Below are positions 1 through 7,364 of a stretch of 40,441 bases of DNA, piece after piece. The DNA comes from Clostridia bacterium (GTDB lineage: Bacteria; Bacillota; Peptococcia; DRI-13; DTU073), in assembly GCA_028684195.1 (NCBI GenBank), contig JAQUGH010000004.1, positions 1 through 40,441 of the forward strand, given 5' to 3'. How positions within the stretch are numbered: position 1 is the first letter of the stretch; the number at the start of each line of letters is the position of its first letter. The notes under the pieces were generated by a model, which had not been told where the DNA came from, did not search any database, and saw only the letters and a list, made by a program, of their open reading frames with translations. Made by a program: the position numbers and the translations under genes.

Positions 1-24
1 AAAGTGGAGTTTGTAATTAAGTAG
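1..24 (+). CDS. Possible 3' end of an upstream gene
   Basis: Frame 1 is open from the window edge and reads KVEFVIK before a TAG at 22-24. Seven codons are too few to identify anything. It could be the tail of a gene that runs in from the left, or chance. Confidence 0.2.
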   Translation, partial: KVEFVIK

Positions 25-100
25 GATTATGCTGATAAATGTCGAAGTACCTTTTGGAGAACGTAGAGAACGCTATTTAATATCTGGGGAGCTGTGAAAT

Positions 101-1291
101 ATGTTGTTAAATAAAAAAATAATATATTGTGTTTCTTTAATTGCTTGTTTTGTGTTCGTGACTGGAATTTATGATAAAGTTGATTTTAGTACTGAGAAAA
201 AAGTTGATTGTGATATTATGCAATATGAAAGTCTTTATAACCCTCAAATACTTATGCCTTTGAACGAAAAAATTTATTATGTAACACAGGGACTTAAAAA
301 GGATTTGCGTCCAGTAAAAAAAGAACCCATAAAGGTAAAAGGCGTATACATGAGTGGGAATGCCTTCAATTCTACGATATTGTTTTCATATCTCATTGAT
401 TTGGTGGATAAGACTGAACTAAATGCTATTGTTATTGATATGAAGGATGATGATGGATTTTTAACAACAAATTTTGATATAAAGCTTGCAAGGGATTTAA
501 AAGTACGTTTTCATAAGGGAATTGATGCAGAGAAGAATATGAATATTTTGTTGGATAAGAACATTTATCCTATTGCAAGAATTGTTGTTTTTAAAGATCC
601 TTCATTAGCGGAAAGTAAACCTGAATTTGCATTAAGGTGTAAAGATGGTACAATTTGGCGTGATAGAAAGGGGCTTGCTTGGGTAGATCCACATAATAAG
701 GGAGTATGGGAATATACTGTTGATGTAGCGAAAGAAGCTGCTAAGATGGGGTTCCGAGAAATACAGTTTGATTATGTTCGTTTTCCTTCTGATGGTAATA
801 TGGGGAATGTAGTTTATCCCCATGCTGATGGCAGAAAAAAAGAAGATGTAATAAAGGATTTCTTGAAATTTGCAAGAGAAGAACTAGAACCTTATAATGT
901 TTATATTTCTGCAGATGTATTTGGGCTAACTACTATGACTAAGGATGATATGGGTATTGGACAGAAATTTGAGAAGGTAATAACAGAGGTAGATTATGTT
1001 TGTCCTATGATTTATCCTTCTCATTACGGAAAAGGAAATTATGGTTTTGCAAACCCTAATGCCTATCCTTACGAAATTGTAAAAAATGCACTTTTAGATG
1101 GTTTGGAGAAGGTGGGAGATTCTTCTGTTGTCATAAGACCGTGGCTTCAAGATTTTAATTTAGGTAGTCCAAAGTATGGTGCAAATGAGGTTAAGGCTCA
1201 AATAAATGCTACTTATGATGTTGGCTTGGAAGAATGGATACTTTGGAATGCGAGAAATAGATATACAGCAGGTGCTTTAGGTGAAAACTGA
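101..1291 (+). CDS. Putative glycoside hydrolase (DUF4015-type), membrane-anchored or secreted
   Basis: A 396-residue protein. Residues about 5-24 form one hydrophobic segment after a lysine pair, which looks like a signal peptide or N-terminal anchor, so the enzyme should act outside the membrane. The remainder matches the DUF4015 putative glycosyl hydrolase family as I know it: an early KGVYMSG strand, NAIVIDMKDDDG, EIQFDYVRFPSDG with acidic residues typical of a TIM-barrel active site, then SADVFGLTT and VCPMIYPSHY. The substrate is unknown; the family is presumed to act on a polysaccharide. GGGGAG at 86-91 supports the ATG at 101. No terminator is visible after it, and the next gene has its own promoter. 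Confidence 0.8.
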   Translation: MLLNKKIIYCVSLIACFVFVTGIYDKVDFSTEKKVDCDIMQYESLYNPQILMPLNEKIYYVTQGLKKDLRPVKKEPIKVKGVYMSGNAFNSTILFSYLIDLVDKTELNAIVIDMKDDDGFLTTNFDIKLARDLKVRFHKGIDAEKNMNILLDKNIYPIARIVVFKDPSLAESKPEFALRCKDGTIWRDRKGLAWVDPHNKGVWEYTVDVAKEAAKMGFREIQFDYVRFPSDGNMGNVVYPHADGRKKEDVIKDFLKFAREELEPYNVYISADVFGLTTMTKDDMGIGQKFEKVITEVDYVCPMIYPSHYGKGNYGFANPNAYPYEIVKNALLDGLEKVGDSSVVIRPWLQDFNLGSPKYGANEVKAQINATYDVGLEEWILWNARNRYTAGALGEN

Positions 1292-1332
1292 TAATTATTA
1301 AAAAATGTTTAGAGCATATTTGAAGGAAAAAA

Positions 1333-1362
1333 TTGACGGTGATTAATATTACAAAGTATAAT
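1333..1362 (+). promoter_or_regulatory. Sigma-A-type promoter for the fakA cluster
   Basis: TTGACG (1333-1338), an 18-bp spacer and a consensus TATAAT (1357-1362) lie 45 bp before the fakA start. This is a near-consensus vegetative promoter and probably drives fakA, fakB and the genes after them. Confidence 0.7.
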
Positions 1363-1406
1363 GATTATTGGAGTTGGTTTCATACCTAGTTTGAGGGGGC
1401 AAAGTA

Positions 1407-3023
1407 GTGAAAATAGATATGATAGATGGTTTGCTTTGGACAAAATTATTATTAACTTCTAGCATATACTTAGAAGAGAGAAAGCAATCCGTTGATGAAT
1501 TGAATGTTTTTCCGGTGCCAGATGGTGATACAGGAACAAATATGAGTTTGACTATTGCTTCATCAGCAAAAATAGTAACGGAAAATAGTGAGGGTAATCT
1601 CAGCGATGTGACTAAGCTCATGTCACATGGTGCTTTGATGGGTGCCAGAGGAAATTCAGGGGTTATACTTTCACAGCTTTTAGCAGGGTTTACAAAATCA
1701 GTAGAAGGAAAAGATGAGATAAATACTCGAGAATTTTGTGAAGCTTTAAGTATGGCAGTTGAGACTGCATATTTGGCAGTAACGAATCCTGTGGAGGGAA
1801 CTATACTTACTGTTTCCAAAGAGGCCTCTCAAGCGGCGTGGGATGAGTTTAATAAGGATCCTGGGACGATTAATTCCGTTTTTGAGGCTGCCTATAGAGG
1901 TGCTTGTGTTGGCTTACAAAAGACGCCTTCGATGCTGCCTGTTCTTGAACAGGCGGGGGTAGTAGATGCTGGAGGGCAAGGATTGGTTTATATATTTGAG
2001 GGTATGTTAGCTGTACTGAATGGTGATGCTTCGGAATTTAAAAAGGTTAATGCTTCTACGGTAAGCGTCGAGAAGAAAGAAGCGGATTATACAAAAACAG
2101 AGGTTTTAACCTATCAGTATTGTACTGAGTTTATTTTAAAGAAGAGGGATAAGATATTGTCTTTGGATGAAATCAAGAGCTTTCTTTGTGATAAAGGGGA
2201 TTGTCTTTTAGTTGTAGGAAATACCGATACATGTAAAATTCATATTCATACTAATATTCCTGGTATAGTGCTCAATTATTGTACTGATTTAGGTACACTT
2301 CATAAAATTCAAATAGGAAATATGAGCGAACAAAGCGAAGAGATGAGGAATAAGTCAAGGGAAACAAAACATCTCGGAATTATAACGGTTTCGTTTGGTA
2401 CTGGATTGAATGAAGTTTTTAAAAGCTTGGGAGTTGACTATGTTATTACAGGTGGGCAAACAATGAATCCCAGTACCCAAGATTTTATTGAAGCTATTGA
2501 TCAGTTAATGACGGAGGAGGTATTAATATTACCTAATAATAGTAATATCATATTAGCAGCTCAACAAGCGGTTAAGGTTGCCTCTAAATCCACAAAAGTT
2601 GTTGCTACCAAAAGTATTCCGCAAGGCATTGCTGCTCTGATGGCATTTAATGCGGAAAGCGATATTCAAACGAACAAGGAAAAGATGGAAGAAGCCAGTA
2701 AACAAGTAGTTACATTAGAAGTAACTTATTCAGTAAGAGATGCTCAGTATGATGGACATAGTATTAAAAAGGGGCAGATACTGGGGATTGGAGAAGGTAA
2801 GCTTATTGTAACTGGTAGTCAGGTAGAGGATGTTGTGGTAAAAACATTATCTTATTATTTACAATCCAAATATGAATTAGTTACTGTTTATTATGGTGAG
2901 GAGATAAAAGAGGAAGAAGCGGAAAAAATGGTAGAAATGTTAGCACAAAGATATCCGAGAATTGATTTTGAACTCCATTATGGTGGGCAACCATTGTATT
3001 ATTATCTTATATCTGTTGAATAG
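1407..3023 (+). CDS. fakA: Fatty acid kinase subunit FakA (DAK/DhaL domain protein, YloV)
   Basis: A 538-residue protein of the usual FakA length. The N-terminal DhaL-like nucleotide-binding domain carries PVPDGDTGTNM at residues 36-46; its two aspartates are the Mg-ATP ligands in this fold. GARGNSGVILSQ follows near residue 80. The C-terminal half is the DAK1_2/YloV domain that contacts the fatty-acid-carrying FakB. In characterised Firmicutes, FakA phosphorylates exogenous fatty acids held by FakB to give acyl-phosphate for phospholipid synthesis. The start is GTG 1407, preceded by GAGGGGG at 1393-1399. The DegV/FakB gene follows after 15 bp, a classic kinase-carrier pair. An Asp23-type gene, which often precedes fakA, is absent here. 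Confidence 0.92.
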   Translation: MKIDMIDGLLWTKLLLTSSIYLEERKQSVDELNVFPVPDGDTGTNMSLTIASSAKIVTENSEGNLSDVTKLMSHGALMGARGNSGVILSQLLAGFTKSVEGKDEINTREFCEALSMAVETAYLAVTNPVEGTILTVSKEASQAAWDEFNKDPGTINSVFEAAYRGACVGLQKTPSMLPVLEQAGVVDAGGQGLVYIFEGMLAVLNGDASEFKKVNASTVSVEKKEADYTKTEVLTYQYCTEFILKKRDKILSLDEIKSFLCDKGDCLLVVGNTDTCKIHIHTNIPGIVLNYCTDLGTLHKIQIGNMSEQSEEMRNKSRETKHLGIITVSFGTGLNEVFKSLGVDYVITGGQTMNPSTQDFIEAIDQLMTEEVLILPNNSNIILAAQQAVKVASKSTKVVATKSIPQGIAALMAFNAESDIQTNKEKMEEASKQVVTLEVTYSVRDAQYDGHSIKKGQILGIGEGKLIVTGSQVEDVVVKTLSYYLQSKYELVTVYYGEEIKEEEAEKMVEMLAQRYPRIDFELHYGGQPLYYYLISVE

Positions 3024-3038
3024 GAATGAGGTGGAAAT

Positions 3039-3908
3039 ATGGCTAAAATAAAGATTGCTACGGATAGTACGGCCGATTTACCGCAGGCTTTAATAAAAGA
3101 ATATGATATAGCAGTTATTCCTTTAAAGGTATTTTTTGAAGAAAAGGGGTACAAAGAAGGGGTAGATATTACCTCACAGGAGTTTTATGAAAAGCTGAGA
3201 GCGTATGATAAATTACCAACAACATCTCAACCGTCTCCGGGCGAGTTTCAGAATTTTTACGAAGAGTTGACAGAAGATGGTTCCTCGGTAATATCCATTC
3301 ATATTTCCAGTTTAATGTCTGGCACGTGTCAAACTGCCCGTATTGCTTCTTCTGGTCTTATAGATAAAGATATAACGGTTATTGATAGCAAGCTTGTATG
3401 TATGGCATTAGGTTTGGTGGTTTTAGCTGCAGCGCGTGCTGCTAAAGCTGGTAAGAGTAAAGAAAAAATAATTAAGATTATAGAGACAATGAAGAAAAAA
3501 GTTCAGACTTATTTTGTTGTTGATACACTTGAGTATTTGGAAAAAGGTGGTCGTATAGGTAAAGCGGCAGCATTATTGGGTACAATGTTAAATATTAAGC
3601 CAATTCTTACGATTCAAGATGGTTTGATTGCTTCTTATGAAAAAATAAGAGGGAAGGGTAAGGCTTTAGAACGTATTATTGAAATTGCAAAAAGTTATTC
3701 CGAAGAGCATGGTTATCTTCATAGTGTAGTTCTTCATGGAGATGCAATTGATGATGCCGTTAAATTTCATCAAAAGGTAAGCTCTGAATTGAAATGTACT
3801 GAAACGATAATTGGTGATATTGGTGCTATAGTAGGTACTCATGCGGGACCCGGTACGATGGTATTGTTTTTTTATGAAGATAATATTGATGATTGTGAAG
3901 AAGAATAG
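3039..3908 (+). CDS. fakB: DegV family fatty-acid-binding protein (FakB)
   Basis: A 289-residue DegV protein. Family signatures visible are DSTADLP near residue 8, TTSQPSPGEF near residue 60 and HISSLMSGTCQTA near residue 87, followed by the second lobe with EYLEKGGRIGKAAALLG. DegV proteins bind one fatty acid and present its carboxylate to FakA, and the position directly after fakA strongly supports this role. A GAGGTGG ribosome site precedes ATG 3039. The TAG stop at 3906-3908 is in the same reading frame as the next gene, so the frame stays open from one gene to the next apart from that single stop. Which fatty acid it prefers cannot be read from the sequence. Confidence 0.9.
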   Translation: MAKIKIATDSTADLPQALIKEYDIAVIPLKVFFEEKGYKEGVDITSQEFYEKLRAYDKLPTTSQPSPGEFQNFYEELTEDGSSVISIHISSLMSGTCQTARIASSGLIDKDITVIDSKLVCMALGLVVLAAARAAKAGKSKEKIIKIIETMKKKVQTYFVVDTLEYLEKGGRIGKAAALLGTMLNIKPILTIQDGLIASYEKIRGKGKALERIIEIAKSYSEEHGYLHSVVLHGDAIDDAVKFHQKVSSELKCTETIIGDIGAIVGTHAGPGTMVLFFYEDNIDDCEEE

Positions 3909-3938
3909 CAACCAGTCAATCGCTGGGGGTGGAAAATT

Positions 3939-4682
3939 ATTGGTCAAATAATAGGAAATAATGTTTCGAATGTAATATCATTGCCAAAGAATTTTACCCA
4001 AGTATTACTGAGTAAGGGACAGATTTTTGAAGCTATTGTTGCATCGAAAGATGGTGAAAAATTTTGGCTTAAGATTGGTGAACAGACTTTGCCGGTTATT
4101 TCAGAAATTAATTTAAAAGAAGGGCAAAGAATAAAATTAGTTGTCATTGGAACTAGAGGGGAAGAAATTTTAGTAAAAAAAATATCTTTGGCGGATATAG
4201 AAGAGAAGAATGGAAAAAAAGAATCACTCTTAAAAATAATTGAAAAGTTTGGAGTCTCGGAAAAGGATGTTAAAGGTATTAGCGATATTGTTCAAAAACT
4301 TCCCGTTGAAAGTAATACGGCAGTGAGGTATTTGCTCGATCCGCATCTTTTTGCAGCTCTTTTAATACCTAAAGAAAATAATATGAATTCTTTTGATAAG
4401 ATAGAGGTTATGAAGTATAAGGGAATGGCAAAAGAACAGGATGTATGGGAAGTGAATTTCGAATTAGAAATGGCAGTTCTCGGACATATAGAAATAGTAG
4501 TTAAAATGTTGGGAACAGGTTTGTATACACAAATATGGGCGAGTTCTAAGGAAACTGAAAATATTTTAAGAAACAGGAAAAAAGATGTACAAGTATTTTG
4601 TACTAATGTAGAAATTATTCCAGTTGTAGAAGGACCTTTAATTGCTAAAAATAGTACAGAAAATATTGATTTTGTGGTGTGA
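3939..4682 (+). CDS. FliK C-domain-like protein (YlqG-type), probable ATT start
   Basis: About 247 residues. The C-terminal part (VLGHIEIVVKMLGTGLYTQIWA onward in pattern) resembles the FliK hook-length-control C-terminal fold, and the next gene is the FlhB C-domain protein FlhX. The ylqG-ylqH pair of Bacillus has the same arrangement. The start is unusual. The first ordinary in-frame start is TTG 3981, which has no ribosome site. A strong GGGGGTGG (3925-3932) lies 6 nt before ATT 3939, and another ATT sits at 3936. The codons between read IGQIIGNNVSNVIS, plausible protein sequence leading into LPKNF. I therefore place the start at ATT 3939; TTG 3981 remains possible. Its role is probably in type III export substrate switching, by inference. 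Confidence 0.65.
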   Translation: MGQIIGNNVSNVISLPKNFTQVLLSKGQIFEAIVASKDGEKFWLKIGEQTLPVISEINLKEGQRIKLVVIGTRGEEILVKKISLADIEEKNGKKESLLKIIEKFGVSEKDVKGISDIVQKLPVESNTAVRYLLDPHLFAALLIPKENNMNSFDKIEVMKYKGMAKEQDVWEVNFELEMAVLGHIEIVVKMLGTGLYTQIWASSKETENILRNRKKDVQVFCTNVEIIPVVEGPLIAKNSTENIDFVV

Positions 4683-4684
4683 TT

Positions 4685-4957
4685 ATGACGAATGATAATA
4701 AAAAAGCTGTGGCATTAAAGTATGAGAAAGAACAAGGAGTGGGTGTACCACGCATTATAGCTGTCGGCAAGGGTGGTATTGCAGATAAGATAATTGAGAT
4801 AGCTAAAAAAGAAAAGGTTCCGCTTGTGGTAGATACAGAAGTGGTTGAGAAGCTTGTTCAACTTCCAGTAGGAGTTGATATACCACTAGAATTATATGAA
4901 GCGGTTGCGGGTATTTTGGTTTTCATTTACAAATTAGATAGGGAAGCTAGAGCGTGA
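4685..4957 (+). CDS. FlhB C-terminal-domain homologue (FlhX/YlqH)
   Basis: About 90 residues that match only the cytoplasmic C-terminal domain of the flagellar export switch FlhB: KKAVALKYEKE, then PRIIAVGKGGIADKIIEIAKKEKVPLVVD and a VGVDIPLELYEAVAGIL tail. The membrane half of FlhB and the NPTH autocleavage motif are absent; the protein starts where the cleaved FlhB-CC fragment would start. Such FlhX proteins can partly replace FlhB-CC in other bacteria. The ATG at 4685 follows the upstream stop (4680-4682) by 2 bp; GTG 4679 would give two more residues. It is translationally coupled to the FliK-like gene. Confidence 0.85.
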   Translation: MTNDNKKAVALKYEKEQGVGVPRIIAVGKGGIADKIIEIAKKEKVPLVVDTEVVEKLVQLPVGVDIPLELYEAVAGILVFIYKLDREARA

Positions 4958-5017
4958 AGTGTGATAGTCTTATAGCTTGTTTGTTGAGGTCTTAAATGAA
5001 ATTAGAGAAGGGCGAGA

Positions 5018-5710
5018 GTGAAGTATATAATGATAGAAGAACGAATTAATGTATTTTCTTGTAATATTAATAAGAAGATAGGGCTTGATGTTGAAATACT
5101 GAGTGATGAGGCAACGATTGCCGATTATTGTAATGCTATGGATAATTTTATTTTAAATAATGAATTTTCAAGATTGAGGTCTTCCACAAATGAATGTGAA
5201 GGCTGTGATATTTGTTGTAAAGAGAGAATACCTTTAACAATAATTGATGTAAAAAGATTAAAAATGAGGCTAGATGATAATTTATCGATGGAAGACTTTC
5301 TAAGGAGATATACTTACGTTATAGTTAATAGTAATATAGTAGATATTACCCTGGTTATTGGTGAAAATGGTCGTTGTATGTTTTTAAATGAACAGCTAAA
5401 GAAATGTTGTTATTACGTGGATAGACCATTTGTGTGCAGAACTTATGTTTGTGCAGAAATATCTGCTAGAGCTAATAAATTAAGAAATTATATTTTAAAT
5501 AGTGGTGAGGATGAGTTAATGTTTTTGTGGCAAGATTTGTATGAAAAAGGCATTTGTATAGTGCATGAAACGTTGGACTTTTCTTTTGAGCCTAATAAAT
5601 ATGTTAGGAATGCTTGGACAGGTGCAGAAAGTTATGAAGATATTGTTTTAAAAGATATTCTGCCAACATCTTTATGGCAAAAATTAAGAAAAGGTGATTC
5701 GATTGTTTAA
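5018..5710 (+). CDS. YkgJ family cysteine-cluster protein
   Basis: A 230-residue protein with the CxxCxxCC pattern CEGCDICC near residue 63, then GRCMFL, KKCCYY and RPFVCRTYVC. This is the Zn/Fe-chelating cysteine cluster of the YkgJ (CxxCxxCC) family. No specific reaction is established for most members. The start is GTG 5018 after AAGGG at 5008-5012; ATG 5030 is an alternative. The 3' end overlaps the TrmL start by 8 bp, so the two are coupled. Confidence 0.75.
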   Translation: MKYIMIEERINVFSCNINKKIGLDVEILSDEATIADYCNAMDNFILNNEFSRLRSSTNECEGCDICCKERIPLTIIDVKRLKMRLDDNLSMEDFLRRYTYVIVNSNIVDITLVIGENGRCMFLNEQLKKCCYYVDRPFVCRTYVCAEISARANKLRNYILNSGEDELMFLWQDLYEKGICIVHETLDFSFEPNKYVRNAWTGAESYEDIVLKDILPTSLWQKLRKGDSIV

Positions 5711-6164
5711 TATTGTACTTGTTGAACCAGAGATACCTTCAAATACAGGAAATATAGCTCGAACTTGTGCTGTAACAGGTTGTAGTTTACATCTTATTGA
5801 ACCGCTTGGCTTTTCTATCGATGATAAACATTTAAAAAGGGCAGGACTTGATTATTGGCATTTGCTTGATGTTCATATTTATAAAAATTTAGATGAATTT
5901 TTGCAGGGGAAAGATCAGCAATTAATTTTTTTAGCTACTACAAAAGGCTCTACGGTGTATACTGATGTTAATTATCCCGAAGGAGCTTATTTGTTGTTTG
6001 GGAAAGAGACAAAAGGGTTGCCGGAATCTTTAAGAAGAAAATATCCCGATCAATGTATACGAGTACCGATGCAAAAGGAAATTAGGTCATTAAATTTGAG
6101 TAATTCTGTAGCGATAGTTGTGTATGAGGCTTTTAGGCAACATGATTTTGAGGGGTTAATGTGA
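5703..6164 (+). CDS. trmL: tRNA (cytidine(34)-2'-O)-methyltransferase TrmL
   Basis: A 153-residue SPOUT methyltransferase of typical TrmL size. It begins FNIVLVEPEIPSNTGNIART, carries FGKETKGLP in the middle and ends with IPM-type and SLNLSNSVAIVVYEA motifs, which form the trefoil-knot SAM site. TrmL methylates the ribose of the wobble base in tRNA-Leu isoacceptors. TTG 5703 is chosen because AAAAGGTG (5689-5696) is well spaced and MFNIVLVEPE matches the family N-terminus; GTG 5694 lies inside that ribosome site. It is followed by a bidirectional terminator. Confidence 0.92.
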   Translation: MFNIVLVEPEIPSNTGNIARTCAVTGCSLHLIEPLGFSIDDKHLKRAGLDYWHLLDVHIYKNLDEFLQGKDQQLIFLATTKGSTVYTDVNYPEGAYLLFGKETKGLPESLRRKYPDQCIRVPMQKEIRSLNLSNSVAIVVYEAFRQHDFEGLM

Positions 6165-6182
6165 TAGTAATTGATAATTAAA

Positions 6183-6215
6183 AAAAGGAGTACCCACTTG
6201 TTGGGTACTCCTTTT
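6183..6215. terminator. Bidirectional rho-independent terminator
   Basis: A perfect 14-bp stem (6183-6196 with 6202-6215) and a 5-nt loop lie between trmL (+) and tRNA-Arg (-). Runs of A on the left and T on the right give a U-tract in both directions. Confidence 0.9.
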
Positions 6216-6226
6216 GATTTACATTA

Positions 6227-6301
6227 TGGTACGCCCGATAGGAATCGAACCTACGCACCTGGCTCCGGAGGCCAGTGCTCTATCCACTGAGCTACGGGCG
6301 C
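6227..6301 (-). tRNA. tRNA-Arg (anticodon CCG)
   Basis: A 75-nt cloverleaf on the minus strand with a 7-bp acceptor stem (G1 pairs U72 as a wobble), D-arm GCTCAGTGGATAGAGC, anticodon stem CTGGC/GCCAG around the loop CTCCGGA (anticodon CCG), T-arm GGTTCGATTCC, and an encoded CCA end. Confidence 0.95.
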
Positions 6302-6321
6302 ATGTTGAAACAGCAGACTTT

Positions 6322-6350
6322 ATTATATATTAATGAGTAAGAAAAGTCAA
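6322..6350 (-). promoter_or_regulatory. Promoter of tRNA-Arg
   Basis: Read on the minus strand: TTGACT (6350-6345), a 17-bp spacer and consensus TATAAT (6327-6322), about 20 bp before the tRNA 5' end. Confidence 0.8.
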
Positions 6351-6416
6351 AAGAAGAATAAAACACGCAAAATTCAGCCGAAGTTAATTGATAATTTCAA
6401 ATATACAACATATTTT

Positions 6417-6467
6417 CCTACACATTGCAAAACGTCATGACAAAAAAGACAGTTTGCAATGTGTAGG
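6417..6467. repeat. 15-bp perfect inverted repeat downstream of mazF
   Basis: Arms at 6417-6431 and 6453-6467 (CCTACACATTGCAAA and its complement) match perfectly around a 21-nt centre. It lies 15 bp past the mazF stop codon. There is no clear U-run on either side, so it is not a textbook terminator; it could stabilise the mRNA 3' end or be an element remnant. The stretch 6351-6416 holds nothing I recognise. Confidence 0.7.
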
Positions 6468-6481
6468 ATTTATAATATTTT

Positions 6482-6835
6482 TTATTTTTCATTTTCTACA
6501 AATCCAATAATTATGTCTATGATCTCTTTAAGAAAGTCCTTAGTTGCTTTTTCGTAAAAAGACATATTTCTAGCATATATATCTAAAGACTTCACTTGTT
6601 CACACATAATAACACCTGTTGTTTTTGTTCTTTTATCCAATTCAATGTGTAACGGGAAATTTCTATTAGTATTAGTATTAGTATTAGTAATAGGACATAC
6701 CATGGTTATGTTAGTGAATTGATTAAAGGTATTATTACTAATGACTAATGCAGGTCTTTTTCCTTTTTGTTCATGTCCTGCTTGAGGGTCAAAATCTATA
6801 AATACAATATCGCCTTGTTCTGGGAAATATTTCAT
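6482..6835 (-). CDS. mazF: MazF/PemK family endoribonuclease toxin
   Basis: A 117-residue protein with the MazF signature: QGDIVFIDFDPQAGHEQKGKRPALVIS at residues 7-33, including the conserved RP (27-28), PIT at 48-50, and an IMCEQVKSLD strand at 76-85. MazF toxins cut mRNA at short sequence motifs. The loop after PIT is lengthened by NTNTNTN (51-57), which is encoded by a hexanucleotide repeat. The ATG at 6835 overlaps the antitoxin stop by one base (TGATG), so the pair is translationally coupled with antitoxin first. The TTG just before this ATG is not needed as a start. Confidence 0.92.
   Translation of the reverse strand: MKYFPEQGDIVFIDFDPQAGHEQKGKRPALVISNNTFNQFTNITMVCPITNTNTNTNRNFPLHIELDKRTKTTGVIMCEQVKSLDIYARNMSFYEKATKDFLKEIIDIIIGFVENEK
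6665..6688. repeat. Hexanucleotide microsatellite inside mazF
   Basis: Four tandem copies of ATTAGT (+ strand) encode the NTNTNTN loop of the toxin. Six-base steps keep the frame, so copy-number change would alter loop length only. Confidence 0.9.
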
Positions 6836-7074
6836 CAAAATACCTCATTGTCCTTCGGTTTCCCAGTATCCCATTCACTGCACTTATAATCACCTTTATA
6901 TTCTGCGATTCTATCTTGTAGGGTTTTGTGTTTTTTCACTGGAATAATAACCAAGTTTCCATCTATTATTTTTATTTCTACTTTATCATTTTCATTGAGC
7001 TTAGCTAATTCAAGAATAGCCTTCGGAATTCTTACAGCTTGACTATTTCCCCATTTTTGAATCGTTGTAAACAT
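6835..7074 (-). CDS. mazE: MazE-like antitoxin (AbrB/SpoVT-type DNA-binding domain)
   Basis: A 79-residue protein. Residues 1-45 form the swapped-hairpin AbrB/MazE fold: TTIQKWGNSQAVRIPKAIL, then NDKVEIKIIDGNLVIIP. The rest is a polar, acidic tail that in MazE families binds and inhibits MazF. ATG 7074 is chosen because homologues begin right before the QKWGNSQ motif and AAGAAG lies 8 nt upstream; GTG 7083 would add three residues. The gene is transcribed from the promoter inside the upstream palindrome, which it probably binds for autoregulation. Confidence 0.9.
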   Translation of the reverse strand: MFTTIQKWGNSQAVRIPKAILELAKLNENDKVEIKIIDGNLVIIPVKKHKTLQDRIAEYKGDYKCSEWDTGKPKDNEVF

Positions 7075-7096
7075 AGGCGGCACTTCTTACTTAGAT

Positions 7097-7135
7097 TTTG
7101 CCAATAGTATATACTTTGTATATATTATTGGCAAA
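7097..7135 (-). promoter_or_regulatory. mazEF promoter embedded in a palindromic operator
   Basis: The 17-bp arms 7097-7113 and 7119-7135 differ at one position. On the minus strand TTGCCA (7134-7129), a 17-bp spacer and TATACT (7111-7106) form a good sigma-A promoter fully inside the palindrome. A second 15-bp palindrome (7131-7145, GCAAATAATATTTGC) overlaps its right arm. This layout fits binding by a dimeric MazE or MazEF complex that blocks RNA polymerase. Confidence 0.75.
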
Positions 7136-7301
7136 TAATATTTGCTGAATAAAATAGTGGCTATGTTTAGCTTTTTAGATATTAACGTAAAAATTTGTAA
7201 ATATTAATAGAATAAAATGTTTTAAATAATATGCAATAGTATAAACGTTATATTAAAAATCCTTAAAATATTGAGTTTAAAAAATAATATTAAAATATAT
7301 A

Positions 7302-7330
7302 TTGAATTTTTTAATAAAGGGGTGTATAAT
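7302..7330 (+). promoter_or_regulatory. Promoter of the unknown 320-residue gene
   Basis: TTGAAT (7302-7307), a 17-bp spacer and consensus TATAAT (7325-7330) lie 35 bp before the start codon. The DNA from 7140 to 7300 is very AT-rich and shows nothing else I can name. Confidence 0.7.
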
Positions 7331-7364
7331 ATGAATATATGATAAAGAAGGAGTTGGTAGAGGT

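Noticed and set aside
29-97. A 22-codon ATG frame before the DUF4015 gene
   Set aside because: Poor ribosome-site spacing, no resemblance to a known protein and very short; not enough to call a gene.
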